Shown one piece after another: positions 1 through 8,344 of a stretch of DNA of 64,000 nucleotides (the stretch's first letter is position 1; every line of letters starts with the position of its first letter). Made by a program: the position numbers and the translations under genes. Source of the DNA: Psychrobacillus antarcticus (GTDB lineage: Bacteria; Bacillota; Bacilli; Bacillales_A; Planococcaceae); assembly GCF_029533155.1 (NCBI RefSeq), contig NZ_JAIZDB010000003.1, positions 1 through 64,000 of the forward strand. The letters run 5' to 3'. The notes under the pieces are model-generated. The model saw only the letters and a list, made by a program, of their open reading frames with translations, ran no database searches and had not been told where the DNA came from.

Positions 1-153
1 ACGGTTTTATTAGTTGAACAAAATGCTAATATGGCCTTGTCTATAGCTAATAGAGGATATGTAATTGAAACAGGAAGAGTTGTACTTTCTGGATCAGCGC
101 AAGAACTGCAAAATAGTGAAGAAGTTAAACTTGCTTATCTTGGTGGGCATTAA
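1..153 (+). CDS. livF: C-terminal end of an ABC transporter ATP-binding protein, LivF-like (partial)
   Basis: The first 50 codons are open in frame 1 and end at TAA 151-153; the start lies before the window. The peptide begins with TVLLVEQN, followed by ALSIANRGYVIETG and ending YLGGH. The VEQN segment around the switch histidine region and the ...LGG(H) end are typical of LivF, the second ATPase of branched-chain amino acid (HAAT family) importers. The Walker A, Q-loop and signature motifs are outside the window, so substrate assignment is inference from the C-terminal signature only. A strong terminator follows directly, so this is the last gene of its operon. Confidence 0.7.
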   Translation, partial: TVLLVEQNANMALSIANRGYVIETGRVVLSGSAQELQNSEEVKLAYLGGH

Positions 154-157
154 TAGT

Positions 158-190
158 AAACTACGACTATGTTTAGTCGTAGTTTTTTTG
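158..190 (+). terminator. Rho-independent terminator after livF
   Basis: Perfect 11-bp inverted repeat AAACTACGACT / AGTCGTAGTTT with a 6-base loop, followed by a T-rich tract. It sits 5 bp after the livF stop. Confidence 0.85.
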
Positions 191-253
191 GTGTAATGTT
201 ATAATATGATGAGTATTAATTATTAATTGAATTACATAGAAAGGAGGGTTATA

Positions 254-1786
254 TTGAAAACTTTAAGGTTTTGGATTTTATCGCTTATTTGTTTTACTAT
301 GTTTGGAATAATAGTTAGCACTTTAACTTCGAGTTATTATGTTACGAAAAAAAACTTGATAGAAAATTCTTTAGAGCAAAATAGAGTGTACGCAATGAAA
401 TTAGCTCAAATGACAGATGAAGTGTTTTTAAATATGCAAAGCAACCTAGAAGCTCGAAAGTCAGATGTGGTTAAGAATATAAAGAATCCCAAAACTGTTA
501 CCGGTATATTAGAACAGTTAAAAATAAGTGGTAAGAACTTCAACTCATTATCGGTTATCAATGATCTGGGAATTGCTATTGCTACTACTCCGAATTTAGG
601 TCTTGTTGGCAATAAAATTACCTCAACTGGTGTAAAAGAAGCTTTAGCAAGGAAAGAACCTTTTATTTCTAAACCATATTACGCTCAAACAGGAAGACTC
701 TTAATATTAATTACTACTCCTTTGTTTGGAGACAGTGGGGAATACTTAGGTATGCTTAATGGTACGGTATACTTGGAAGAAGATAACTTTATACATAATA
801 TTCTTGCAGAGCATTACTCTAAAGATGGTTCCTACGTTTACGTGGTTGATCGAGATGGATTTCTAATCTATCATCCTGATAAAACAAGAATAGGGGAATC
901 TGTAAAAAGTAACCTTGTTGTTCGAAACTTAATAGAAGAAAAGAGTGGGACTCTGCAAATAGATAATACACGGGGAATTAACTTTCTGGCAGGATATACA
1001 TACATAGAGAAAAGCAGGTGGGGTGTAGTCTCACAGACTCCATTTAATAGTGCAATAAAGCCTTTATCTGAAATTATGTTCACGATATTTTCATTTTCTT
1101 TGCCGTTTATTCTTATTTTTATAGTTGTAGCGTTTTACATATCAAATAAGCTAGCAGCACCATTACGTAAACTAGCCATTTACACTTTAACAGATAAAGA
1201 TGATCAAGAAAGTATCCTTGATATCCCAATCTGGTATTTTGAGGCAAAACAATTAACGGAAACGATTAATAATTATACAAAACGGCAGGAAGAAACTGTC
1301 GATAATATGAAGATATTATCCGTAACAGACCCATTGACTGGATTGAAAAATAGGAGATATGGAGATTTTTTAATAGATGAATTAATGAACCAAAATAATG
1401 GATTTTCATTAATCATGATAGATATAGATCATTTTAAAAATGTTAATGATAAGTTCGGGCATATTGCTGGGGATGAGGTTCTGAAATTTACCGCCACGAT
1501 TTTGACGGACTTATGTGTTGATCAAGAAGAGTGTATTCGATTTGGAGGAGAGGAATTTATCATTATACTTCCGAGAAAGAATATGCAGGAAGCATATATT
1601 TTGGGCGAACGAATAAGAAAAACGGTAGAGGAATCTATCCCACCTATCGATAATAAACTTACTATCTCTCTCGGGGTTGGTGAATATAATTCTGGTGAAA
1701 CTCTAATGCAAGTTGTGAATAGAATTGACCGAGCTCTCTATGAAGCAAAAACAAATGGAAGAAATAAAATAGTAATCGCAAAATAA
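254..1786 (+). CDS. Membrane diguanylate cyclase with extracytoplasmic Cache sensor and GGEEF domain
   Basis: Predicted to make c-di-GMP from GTP in response to an external ligand. The 510-residue protein has an N-terminal membrane segment (about 8-30), an extracytoplasmic dCache-like region (about 40-270), a second membrane segment (about 280-302), and a C-terminal GGDEF domain (about 350-510). The active-site signature is RFGGEEF, preceded by the metal-binding MIDIDHFKNVND segment. The RxxD product-inhibition site normally found five residues before the signature is absent (VDQE there), so feedback inhibition is unlikely. I chose TTG at 254 because AAGGAGG at 241-247 lies 6 bases upstream; an upstream in-frame TTG at 227 would put the RBS inside the gene. 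A TATAAT box is at 200-205. The ligand is unknown. Confidence 0.85.
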   Translation: MKTLRFWILSLICFTMFGIIVSTLTSSYYVTKKNLIENSLEQNRVYAMKLAQMTDEVFLNMQSNLEARKSDVVKNIKNPKTVTGILEQLKISGKNFNSLSVINDLGIAIATTPNLGLVGNKITSTGVKEALARKEPFISKPYYAQTGRLLILITTPLFGDSGEYLGMLNGTVYLEEDNFIHNILAEHYSKDGSYVYVVDRDGFLIYHPDKTRIGESVKSNLVVRNLIEEKSGTLQIDNTRGINFLAGYTYIEKSRWGVVSQTPFNSAIKPLSEIMFTIFSFSLPFILIFIVVAFYISNKLAAPLRKLAIYTLTDKDDQESILDIPIWYFEAKQLTETINNYTKRQEETVDNMKILSVTDPLTGLKNRRYGDFLIDELMNQNNGFSLIMIDIDHFKNVNDKFGHIAGDEVLKFTATILTDLCVDQEECIRFGGEEFIIILPRKNMQEAYILGERIRKTVEESIPPIDNKLTISLGVGEYNSGETLMQVVNRIDRALYEAKTNGRNKIVIAK

Positions 1787-1812
1787 AAAAAAGAGCAGGC
1801 AGGATCTAATAT

Positions 1813-2190
1813 TTAATCCTTTTGCTCGTTATTACTTAGTAAATAATATATTGTTTCCACAATTAACCCAATTGCAAATCCAAAAGCAGTGAAGATAAAT
1901 AAAGAGAGAATTCCCGCTAAGTCTCCAAATTCTGCAGGTCCAGTAAAAAAGGATCGATACATTTCAAAAAATCCGATAAATAATCCAATAGTAAAAATAT
2001 AAAATGTTTTTTGCAACTTATACAACAACAGGGCCCCTGCTAAAACGCCAATCACTACGGAAAATGCAGCGAACGCAAGTATGTTCATAATAACTAAATC
2101 TTGACCAAGTACATATTTAACTCCTAAAATAAGTAAAAACATTGAGATAAAAATAATTGTAATTGCAATTTTCCCATAATTCTTTAACAA
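1813..2190 (-). CDS. Small four-helix membrane protein, unknown function
   Basis: A 125-residue, very hydrophobic protein with four predicted membrane helices (about 8-27, 33-55, 64-82 and 91-115) and a short charged tail NNEQKD. I do not recognise the family. It is convergent with the diguanylate cyclase; imperfect complementarity between GAGCAGGCAGGAT and ATCCTTTTGCTC at about 1793-1830 could act as a shared terminator, overlapping the end of this gene. Nothing nearby suggests a partner. Confidence 0.6.
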   Translation of the reverse strand: MLKNYGKIAITIIFISMFLLILGVKYVLGQDLVIMNILAFAAFSVVIGVLAGALLLYKLQKTFYIFTIGLFIGFFEMYRSFFTGPAEFGDLAGILSLFIFTAFGFAIGLIVETIYYLLSNNEQKD

Positions 2191-2277
2191 TTAATTCGCC
2201 TACTTTCACTAACTAATCATACTGGAATATGACGATATTTCCAATAGGATATGCAAATAACGAGAGGAATGATATGA

Positions 2278-2730
2278 ATGTCTGAACATTATTTTCATCT
2301 AAAAGCTGACTGGCCAGGTAATCGCAATGATATAGGGACAATTTATGCACAAAATCTTCAAACAAAAATTTCTATTCCTTCAGAAATGGATGGTCCTGGG
2401 GAAGGTACAAATCCTGACGAAATGCTGCTAGGAGCGGCTACAACATGCTATATTATCACACTTGCCGCTATGCTTGAACGAAGCCAAATAGAAAAAGTAT
2501 CTCTCGTTGTAGATTCCTCTGCCGTAGTAGATGTGACGAATGGGATTTTTACATACAAAAAGATTATACATCGACCTACACTAGTAATAGTGAATGAAAA
2601 AGATTTCAAAATGGCAACTCGATTATTAGTGAAAGCTGAAGACACTTGTATGATTAGTAAAGCTCTGAATGGAAATGTAGAAATAGAACTTGAACCTACA
2701 CTGCTAGTAAGTGATAAAATCGAACAATAG
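2278..2730 (+). CDS. OsmC/Ohr family protein
   Basis: A 150-residue member of the OsmC/Ohr fold, thiol peroxidases that reduce organic hydroperoxides. The two conserved cysteines are visible: Cys57 in AATTCYI and Cys124 in EDTCMISKAL, at the spacing expected for the redox pair. The N-terminal beta-rich part (GEGTNPDEMLLGA) is also characteristic and resembles the SACOL1771-type subgroup. The start ATG 2278 follows GAGAGGAA; the nearby ATG at 2274 runs into a stop. It appears to be transcribed alone. The substrate cannot be told from sequence. Confidence 0.85.
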   Translation: MSEHYFHLKADWPGNRNDIGTIYAQNLQTKISIPSEMDGPGEGTNPDEMLLGAATTCYIITLAAMLERSQIEKVSLVVDSSAVVDVTNGIFTYKKIIHRPTLVIVNEKDFKMATRLLVKAEDTCMISKALNGNVEIELEPTLLVSDKIEQ

Positions 2731-2901
2731 ATCTGTTTCTATACTATATTTTTACCGATTGATTTTTTGGATAACTAGAGTGAAGATACTTTCTTATTTT
2801 GTGAGAAGCACCGAAATATACAATTTTGGGTGCTCTAACACTACTCTATATAAGATAGACGATTATTTTATTGATTCAATCTATTTGCAATTTTATTTGT
2901 T

Positions 2902-3549
2902 TTATAACACATAGCCATAAACACAAATGAAGTGAAATAATGTCCCAAATAATATAAAAATATGAAATATCTCATGAAATCCTAATTTCTTTATAAATGG
3001 AATATTGGGCTTTATCCCATAGATAATTCCTCCGATTGTATAAGAGACCCCACCTAATATTAAGTAAAGTAATCCTGCGGACCCTAGAGCGTCAGCAAGT
3101 GTTGGTGCTAAGAATATAATTATCCATCCCATGCCGATATAAATAGACGTAGAAACCCATCTTGGACTATTGAACCAAATCATTTTAAACAAAATACCAC
3201 TAGCAGCTAGTAAGAGTATAATGGTAAACAAAACAAATCCAGCCGTGTTATTTAAAGTGATTAGGCAAAATGGTGCGTAGGTGCCTGCGATTAAAATATA
3301 AATCATAGAATGATCGAGGCGTCTTAAAAATTGTATATGTTGCACTTTCCCTATCAACCAGTGATATGTAGTAGATGCACTATAAAGTGAAATCATGCTA
3401 ACCCCAAAAATAACAATTGCAGTTAAAGTTTGGGGAGGACTATCGAGTTCTGTAGCTTTCCAGAACATAAAGATTAAACCTACTACTCCGAGAATTGCTC
3501 CTAATAAGTGAGAAAGACTATTAAATGGCTCTCTTATATATGTTTTCAT
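2902..3549 (-). CDS. trhA: Hemolysin III family (PAQR-like) seven-helix membrane protein
   Basis: A 215-residue membrane protein with seven predicted helices. It carries the PAQR/HlyIII signatures: an N-terminal EPFNSLSHLLGA segment, SASTTYHW after helix 2, LDHSMIYILIAGTYAPF at helix 3, and a C-terminal GFHEIFHIFILFGTLFHF with paired histidines that bind metal in this superfamily. Family members are annotated as hemolysin III/TrhA and implicated in membrane lipid homeostasis; hemolysis itself is not established for most of them. ATG 3549 starts the gene with a GGTGGAG-type RBS upstream. It is monocistronic. Confidence 0.9.
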   Translation of the reverse strand: MKTYIREPFNSLSHLLGAILGVVGLIFMFWKATELDSPPQTLTAIVIFGVSMISLYSASTTYHWLIGKVQHIQFLRRLDHSMIYILIAGTYAPFCLITLNNTAGFVLFTIILLLAASGILFKMIWFNSPRWVSTSIYIGMGWIIIFLAPTLADALGSAGLLYLILGGVSYTIGGIIYGIKPNIPFIKKLGFHEIFHIFILFGTLFHFICVYGYVL

Positions 3550-3653
3550 CTAGGTATCTCCACCTCTATATATAGTTTTTATAACTACATATAAATATAT
3601 TACTACAACAACACTTAGTCAAGGTTTACCGTGGGTGTTTTTTAAGTTATGAT

Positions 3654-3872
3654 AAAGTGAAACTTCAATCAGCGGGTTTTTTTATCCGTCGCACTGATTG
3701 AACATGGAACTCAGGCAACTAACGCCGCTTCGTGCGGCAAGGCCTGAGTGATCAACATTCTGTTGACCTAACCAATCGGGCTTTTACAGGCAGTTAATCT
3801 CCCACTTGCGCTTTGTTACTTTGGCGAAGCTTTGAAGTGGGAGTCTTACTGCCAGTTAAAGCGGGATAAACG
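3654..3872 (+). repeat. Structured intergenic repeat, copy A (three copies in window)
   Basis: A 219-bp non-coding element with nested inverted repeats. Arm TTCAATCAG (3664-3672) pairs with CTGATTGAA (3694-3702). CTCAGGC (3710-3716) pairs with GCCTGAG (3742-3748) around an inner GCCGC-TTCGT-GCGGC hairpin. The 3' part has GCTTTTAC..GGCAGT pairing with ACTGCC..GTTAAAGC around an inner CTCCCACTT / AAGTGGGAG stem. The opening AAAGTGAAACTTCAAT and the closing CGGGCTTTTAC..ACTGCC..GCGGGA(T/C)AAAC are shared with copies at 27929 and 48858. It ends 27 bp before the DUF1836 gene. It may be a MITE-like element or an RNA; I cannot tell which. Confidence 0.7.
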
Positions 3873-3898
3873 TAATGTAACAAACTGGAGGTATATGA

Positions 3899-4468
3899 GT
3901 GAGTAAATCAGAAGAAATTACACAAAAGTTGGGTTTGGACTCCACTATACATGAAGAAGATATACCAACTATTGATTTGTATATGGACCAAGTAATTCAG
4001 TTATTTGATGCAACGTATAATGATTCTTTACGTAATACGGATGAAAAGGTATTGACCAAAACGATGATCAATAATTATGCAAAGGGAAAATTATTTATTC
4101 CTATTAAGAACAAAAAGTATTCCAAAGACCATATAATGTTGATCAGCTTAATATATCAGTTGAAAGGCGCACTTTCTATTAAAGACATAAAATCTGTATT
4201 AGAGCCGATAAATGAAAAAATGGATACGAAAGATTTTTCATTAGAACAGTTTTATAGTTCTTGGGTAAAACTCCAACAGAAGAATGCCCAAAATTTTCTT
4301 GATGAAATGAAAAGCCATGAAGAAGAGGTGGAAAATCAGGAAACAGAGGCAACTCATAAACTAATATTACTCATTGCTTCCCTTTCGAATATGAGTAACG
4401 CTTATCGAAAAGCGGCGGAGCTGCTAGTAGACGAATTAACAGAACGAAGAAATGGGGCAAAGCAGTGA
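3899..4468 (+). CDS. DUF1836 family protein, putative HTH regulator
   Basis: A 189-residue protein matching the DUF1836 pattern: MINNYAKGKLF followed by KKYSKDHIMLISLIYQLKGALSIKDIKSVL, which resembles a MerR-like helix-turn-helix with its C-terminal helix. A DNA-binding role is inferred. I chose the GTG at 3899 because CTGGAGGT at 3886 is correctly spaced and the nearby ATG at 3895 hits a stop. The stop overlaps the start of the downstream amidohydrolase (GTGA), so the two genes are translationally coupled. A structured repeat occupies the upstream region. Confidence 0.8.
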   Translation: MSKSEEITQKLGLDSTIHEEDIPTIDLYMDQVIQLFDATYNDSLRNTDEKVLTKTMINNYAKGKLFIPIKNKKYSKDHIMLISLIYQLKGALSIKDIKSVLEPINEKMDTKDFSLEQFYSSWVKLQQKNAQNFLDEMKSHEEEVENQETEATHKLILLIASLSNMSNAYRKAAELLVDELTERRNGAKQ

Positions 4469-5991
4469 AAACTTTATGGGCAGATGGTAAGATTTTCACG
4501 ATGGAAGCGGAGGGAAATTTCGTCGAAGCGATACTAGTAGAAGATGGGACCATTATTAATACCGGATTAAAAAATGATCTCCTCCCTTTAGCAGATCACT
4601 TGGAATCACTAAATGGCTGTGCTATGTATCCGGGTTTTGTAGATAGCCATATTCACTTAATTGGCCATGGTGAGAAGCTATCTTATTTAGATTTATCTAC
4701 TTTTTCATCTATTAAACAAATAAAAGAAACGATAGCTACTTATGTTACTAATGAAGAATGGTATATGACAGAAGGCTGGGACGACAATAAATTAGATGAA
4801 GGTAGAGCCTTAACTTGTAGTGATCTCGACTTCATAACCGAAACAGCAGTAGTGCTAAAAAGAGTATGCCGACATGTTTTAGTAGCAAATACAACCGCAA
4901 TGAATTTAGCTGGTATATCAAAAGATACACCCAACCCAATAGGAGGAGTAATAGGGAAAGATGAAAACGGTGAACTTAATGGGCTATTCTATGATGAGGC
5001 ACAGCGGCTAATAACGGAGCATATACCTTTACCAACTACTGAATATCTGAAGAAAATTATTGCTTCTAGTATCGAGGACTTAAAATCAAATGGGTTTACA
5101 GGTGTCCATTCGGAGGATATGTCTTATTATGGACACTATAAAGTTCCTTTACAAGCATATCGTGAAGTAGTGAAAAATGGTTTTAGAGTTCATTTATTGC
5201 GACATCATGATGTTTTTGAACAAATGCAGGGGGAGGAAACGACCCCTTTTATCGAATTTGGAGCGATGAAAATATTTGTTGACGGTTCATTGGGTGGTAG
5301 AACAGCGTTATTATCTGAAGACTATTCGGATGAACCTGGTGAAAGAGGAATAGAGGTCCATAGCCCCGAAAAGCTGGAGAACTTAGTGAAATTGGCTCGC
5401 AGCTATAATGAGAATATTGCAGTTCACGTAATTGGAGATCAAGCTGTTGAAAAAGTATTGGACTTAATCGAAAAATATCCAGTAGCAGAAGGGAAGAAAG
5501 ATCGGTTAATACATGTCAATGTATTACGGGCTGACCTTATTGAGCGGATGAAAAAGCTTCCTGTAATATTGGATTTACAACCAATATTTGTAGCTTCCGA
5601 TTTTCCGTGGGTAAAAGAACGACTTGGAGCTTCCCGATTAGACTGGGCTTATGCATGGAAATCCCTGCTCAACGACGGATTCGATTGCTCCGGGGGATCT
5701 GACTCACCTATCGAACTAGCAGATCCATTACTTGGGATAGATGCAGCAGTTAATAATTTCTATTTGCCAGAGCAGGAATTAACAGTGTTTGATGCAGTCT
5801 CGTTATATACATCGGGGAGCGCAAAAGCCATCGGTAGAGAGCACAAACGAGGATTAATACTACCAGGTTATGATGCAGATTTTACTATTTTAAATAATGT
5901 GCTAGACAAAACAAACATTCTTTCTAGTTCTGTTGAAAAGACAGTTGTGGCTGGTGAAATTGTGTATAAGAAGAAAAGTGAAACTATTTAG
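4465..5991 (+). CDS. YtcJ-like amidohydrolase (amidohydrolase family 3)
   Basis: A 508-residue metal-dependent hydrolase of the YtcJ/N-substituted formamide deformylase-like group. Visible landmarks are an N-terminal beta domain (GKIFTMEAEG, VEDGTI), the metal-binding DSHIHLIGHG (about 60-69), IFVDGSLGGRTALL in the middle, VHVIGDQAV (about 320), and GGSDSPIE (about 412) carrying the catalytic aspartate, then a C-terminal beta domain with GYDADFTIL. The GTG start at 4465 overlaps the DUF1836 stop. The substrate is unknown; family members act on amides, carbamates or cyclic imides. Confidence 0.85.
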   Translation: MKTLWADGKIFTMEAEGNFVEAILVEDGTIINTGLKNDLLPLADHLESLNGCAMYPGFVDSHIHLIGHGEKLSYLDLSTFSSIKQIKETIATYVTNEEWYMTEGWDDNKLDEGRALTCSDLDFITETAVVLKRVCRHVLVANTTAMNLAGISKDTPNPIGGVIGKDENGELNGLFYDEAQRLITEHIPLPTTEYLKKIIASSIEDLKSNGFTGVHSEDMSYYGHYKVPLQAYREVVKNGFRVHLLRHHDVFEQMQGEETTPFIEFGAMKIFVDGSLGGRTALLSEDYSDEPGERGIEVHSPEKLENLVKLARSYNENIAVHVIGDQAVEKVLDLIEKYPVAEGKKDRLIHVNVLRADLIERMKKLPVILDLQPIFVASDFPWVKERLGASRLDWAYAWKSLLNDGFDCSGGSDSPIELADPLLGIDAAVNNFYLPEQELTVFDAVSLYTSGSAKAIGREHKRGLILPGYDADFTILNNVLDKTNILSSSVEKTVVAGEIVYKKKSETI

Positions 5992-6032
5992 CTTGTATAA
6001 TCGTATAAATAATAGGAGAGGAGTGAGAGGAA

Positions 6033-6341
6033 ATGGAAAACACAGGTTTTAAAATCTTGCTACATGCAAGTACATGGTTTGCCCCTTTTCTAGTTCCATT
6101 TATATTATTTTTAGTAGTAAATGACGAAGAAATTAAAAAGTTATCGATTCAAGCAGTACTGTTCCAATTAGTAATGGCTGTATTATTTACAATTTCATTC
6201 TTTTTAATTTTTATTTTAATTGGTATTCCGATGCTTATCATTTTTGGTATAATGGCATTTGTAGTTCCGATTATTGGAATTGTTAAAGCAATTACAGGAG
6301 ACACCTTCAACTATCCTATTGTTGGATCATGGGTAAAGTAA
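6033..6341 (+). CDS. DUF4870 family small membrane protein
   Basis: A 102-residue protein with the DUF4870 pattern: an N-terminal segment around HASTWFAPFLVPF, a charged turn NDEEIKKLSIQAVLFQ, and two long hydrophobic segments, ending in FNYPIVG. Three to four membrane helices are predicted. The family is widespread in Firmicutes and its function is not known. ATG 6033 follows GGAGAGGAGTGAGAGG. It lies 26 bp upstream of coaW and may be cotranscribed with it. Confidence 0.85.
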   Translation: MENTGFKILLHASTWFAPFLVPFILFLVVNDEEIKKLSIQAVLFQLVMAVLFTISFFLIFILIGIPMLIIFGIMAFVVPIIGIVKAITGDTFNYPIVGSWVK

Positions 6342-6367
6342 GTGTCTTAACATAAAGGGGAATTAGA

Positions 6368-7198
6368 ATGACTACTAAAATCGGTATTGATGCAGGTGGA
6401 ACATTAACAAAAATAGCTTATTGGAATGAAAATAATGAAATGGTCTTTGAGCGATTTCTTTCATCAGATTTCCTTAAAGTTAAAAAATGGATTGAATCCA
6501 ATCATCCGAATGCTTCTATCTGTGTCACTGGTGGTCGTGCGGAGCAATTAAAAGTACATTTTAGCTCCAGTGAAGAAATACCATATATAGTTGAATTTGA
6601 TGCGACAATGAATGGTGTCATGTATCAATTGAAGTTAGGGGCATTCGAACCTAAAGCTGCAGTAATAGCAAACATTGGGACGGGTACATCTATACATATT
6701 ATGCAAGCAAACAAACATCAAAGAATTAGTGGTACAGGAATTGGTGGGGGAACGCTGCTTGGTTTGGGTATGGCATTAACAGGCATCTCTGATTTTGAAG
6801 AAATTATGAAACAATCAAAAATGGGTAGTAGAGCTGAAATAGATGTGTTAGTTAGCGACATTTATAAAAACAATAAGCTTCCTATAAAAGGTACATTAAC
6901 GGCGAGTAATTTTGGTGGTATTTCGATAAATCACACAGAGAATAAAAGTAATTCGGATTTGCTTGCAGGTGTCCAAGGAATGATTGGTGAAGTAGTTGCA
7001 TCCCTTTGTATTCAAGCTGCAGATGCTCATGAAGTGGAAGATATTATATACATAGGTACTACCTTGGAAGACAATGAATTACTACAGCAGATCATTCAAT
7101 CTTATACAGTATTAAAGCTTAAAAAACCAGTCTTTTTAGAGAAGCATGGCTATAGTGGGGCGATAGGGGCATTATTAGAAAACACTAAAAATTTTTAG
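6368..7198 (+). CDS. coaW: Type II pantothenate kinase
   Basis: Phosphorylates pantothenate, the first step of CoA synthesis. The 276-residue protein is close to the usual length of staphylococcal CoaW. It has the ASKHA-fold phosphate-binding loops: [13 protein letters not shown] at the N terminus, [12 protein letters not shown] in the middle, and [14 protein letters not shown], the type II PanK signature; YIGTTLEDN is near the C terminus. Type II enzymes of this kind are largely insensitive to CoA feedback in staphylococci; that this holds here is inference. The start ATG 6368 has AAGGGGAATTAGA upstream. Confidence 0.9.
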   Translation: MTTKIGIDAGGTLTKIAYWNENNEMVFERFLSSDFLKVKKWIESNHPNASICVTGGRAEQLKVHFSSSEEIPYIVEFDATMNGVMYQLKLGAFEPKAAVIANIGTGTSIHIMQANKHQRISGTGIGGGTLLGLGMALTGISDFEEIMKQSKMGSRAEIDVLVSDIYKNNKLPIKGTLTASNFGGISINHTENKSNSDLLAGVQGMIGEVVASLCIQAADAHEVEDIIYIGTTLEDNELLQQIIQSYTVLKLKKPVFLEKHGYSGAIGALLENTKNF

Positions 7199-7207
7199 GT
7201 GTAATAG

Positions 7208-7236
7208 TTGCATTATTAGAAAATCCGTGCTATATT
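7208..7236 (+). promoter_or_regulatory. Sigma-A-like promoter of the first csp gene
   Basis: TTGCAT (7208-7213), a 17-base spacer, then TATATT (7231-7236). It would give a leader of about 110 bases before ATG 7353. The leader contains CAACACT / AGTGTTG (7273-7296) and a TATGCA / TGCATA pair just upstream of the GAGGAGG ribosome-binding site. Confidence 0.5.
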
Positions 7237-7352
7237 TAAAGAGGATTATTTTTGTTCGGTTAGTTAGTAGGTGGCAACACTTTTACTTAACAGTGTTGAG
7301 CAAGGATAGTAACACAATGTATGCAGATTTTGCATATGAGGAGGATATACAC

Positions 7353-7553
7353 ATGGAACAAGGTAAAGTAAAATGGTTTAACTCAGAAAAAGGATTTGGA
7401 TTTATCGAACGCGATGGCGGAGACGACGTATTCGTACATTTCTCAGCTATTCAAAGCGAAGGTTTCAAATCACTTGACGAAGGTCAAGAAGTAACTTTTG
7501 AAATTGAGCAAGGTCAACGTGGCCTTCAAGCTACTAACGTAAATAAAGCTTAA
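7353..7553 (+). CDS. Cold-shock protein (CspA/CspB family), first copy
   Basis: A 66-residue single-stranded nucleic acid-binding protein. The start is ATG 7353 after GAGGAGG; longer in-frame extensions upstream have no homology to Csp and contain the leader. RNP1 (KGFGFIE) and RNP2 (VFVHFSA) are both intact, and the ends QGKVKWFN and LQATNVNKA are canonical. Csp proteins melt RNA secondary structure at low temperature and act in transcript stability and translation. It has its own promoter, long leader and terminator. Two other csp genes lie in this window (9062, 59088). Confidence 0.95.
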   Translation: MEQGKVKWFNSEKGFGFIERDGGDDVFVHFSAIQSEGFKSLDEGQEVTFEIEQGQRGLQATNVNKA

Positions 7554-7583
7554 TTTTAACCCTAAAACTAAAATAAAACTTTT

Positions 7584-7613
7584 ACAGGCTCTCACTTGAG
7601 AGTCTGTTTTTTT
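7584..7613 (+). terminator. Terminator after csp
   Basis: ACAGGCTCTC / GAGAGTCTGT stem with a 4-base loop, then seven Ts. Confidence 0.85.
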
Positions 7614-7808
7614 GTATTTATCTATCTTGGATTACTTGAGACAAGAAAGTATTTCGATTAATATGCTATGATTATAGTAATATTTCTGAGGTGTTTGACA
7701 ATTAGAAGAATCAAATCGAACGAAGCTATAAAAGAACTGGTATAATACGATGATGAAAAGTAAGCCAAACCGGAAATATATAATCGTAATAGAAAAGGGT
7801 GAAAATAG

Positions 7809-8285
7809 ATGAAAAAATGGAAAAAAGAAATTATACTTAACGTACCAATTGAGTTTGCATGGCCATACTTTTATGGAGATATATCAAAAAAGAAAAAGAT
7901 ATTTCCGAAAGTAGTGGATGAGGAAATCACTATGGAAACCGAACAAATTATAGGTACAATTATAAATCAAAGCTATCAAATTGGATCTGTGACAGAACAA
8001 TATGAAATAACGATAAAAAAATATACGAATGACCCAAATTACAAAGCGTTTCAGGAAAGTTTCCTTCTTAATAACCGTTTTAAAATGACAACAGAATATG
8101 AATTAGAAAGTCAAAGTGACAAGATGACCAAATTCATCTATACTTCTATAAATAAACCGAAAAACCCACTGCTTTCTATTTTTCAATTGTTTGGTAATGA
8201 CGAGGTCATTATGAACTTTTTGAAGAGAGCAAAGGTTGCAATTGAATTGGATTTTGAGGAAACTCAAAACGAAGAAGTGAAATAA
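7809..8285 (+). CDS. SRPBCC (START-like) domain protein, unknown function
   Basis: A 158-residue protein opening with KKEIILNVPIEFAWPYFYGD, the first strand and helix of the SRPBCC/polyketide cyclase fold, where ligands sit in a hydrophobic pocket. The later KMTTEYELESQSDKMTKFIYTS strand pattern and the C-terminal helix (NDEVIMNFLKRAKVAIELDFEE) are consistent with this. The fold assignment is by pattern only and the ligand is unknown. ATG 7809 follows AAAAGGGTGAAAAT. The gene is convergent with the RNase H-like gene and shares a bidirectional terminator. Confidence 0.65.
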   Translation: MKKWKKEIILNVPIEFAWPYFYGDISKKKKIFPKVVDEEITMETEQIIGTIINQSYQIGSVTEQYEITIKKYTNDPNYKAFQESFLLNNRFKMTTEYELESQSDKMTKFIYTSINKPKNPLLSIFQLFGNDEVIMNFLKRAKVAIELDFEETQNEEVK

Positions 8286-8308
8286 TATTAGAACAGTTGA
8301 ATAGCGCT

Positions 8309-8344
8309 AAAACAACTGCCTTTCACTTTCTAGGCAGTTGTTTT
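8309..8344. terminator. Bidirectional terminator
   Basis: AAAACAACTGCCT / AGGCAGTTGTTTT, 13-bp perfect stem with A- and T-rich flanks on both sides. It lies between two convergent genes and overlaps the last codons of the minus-strand one. Confidence 0.85.
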
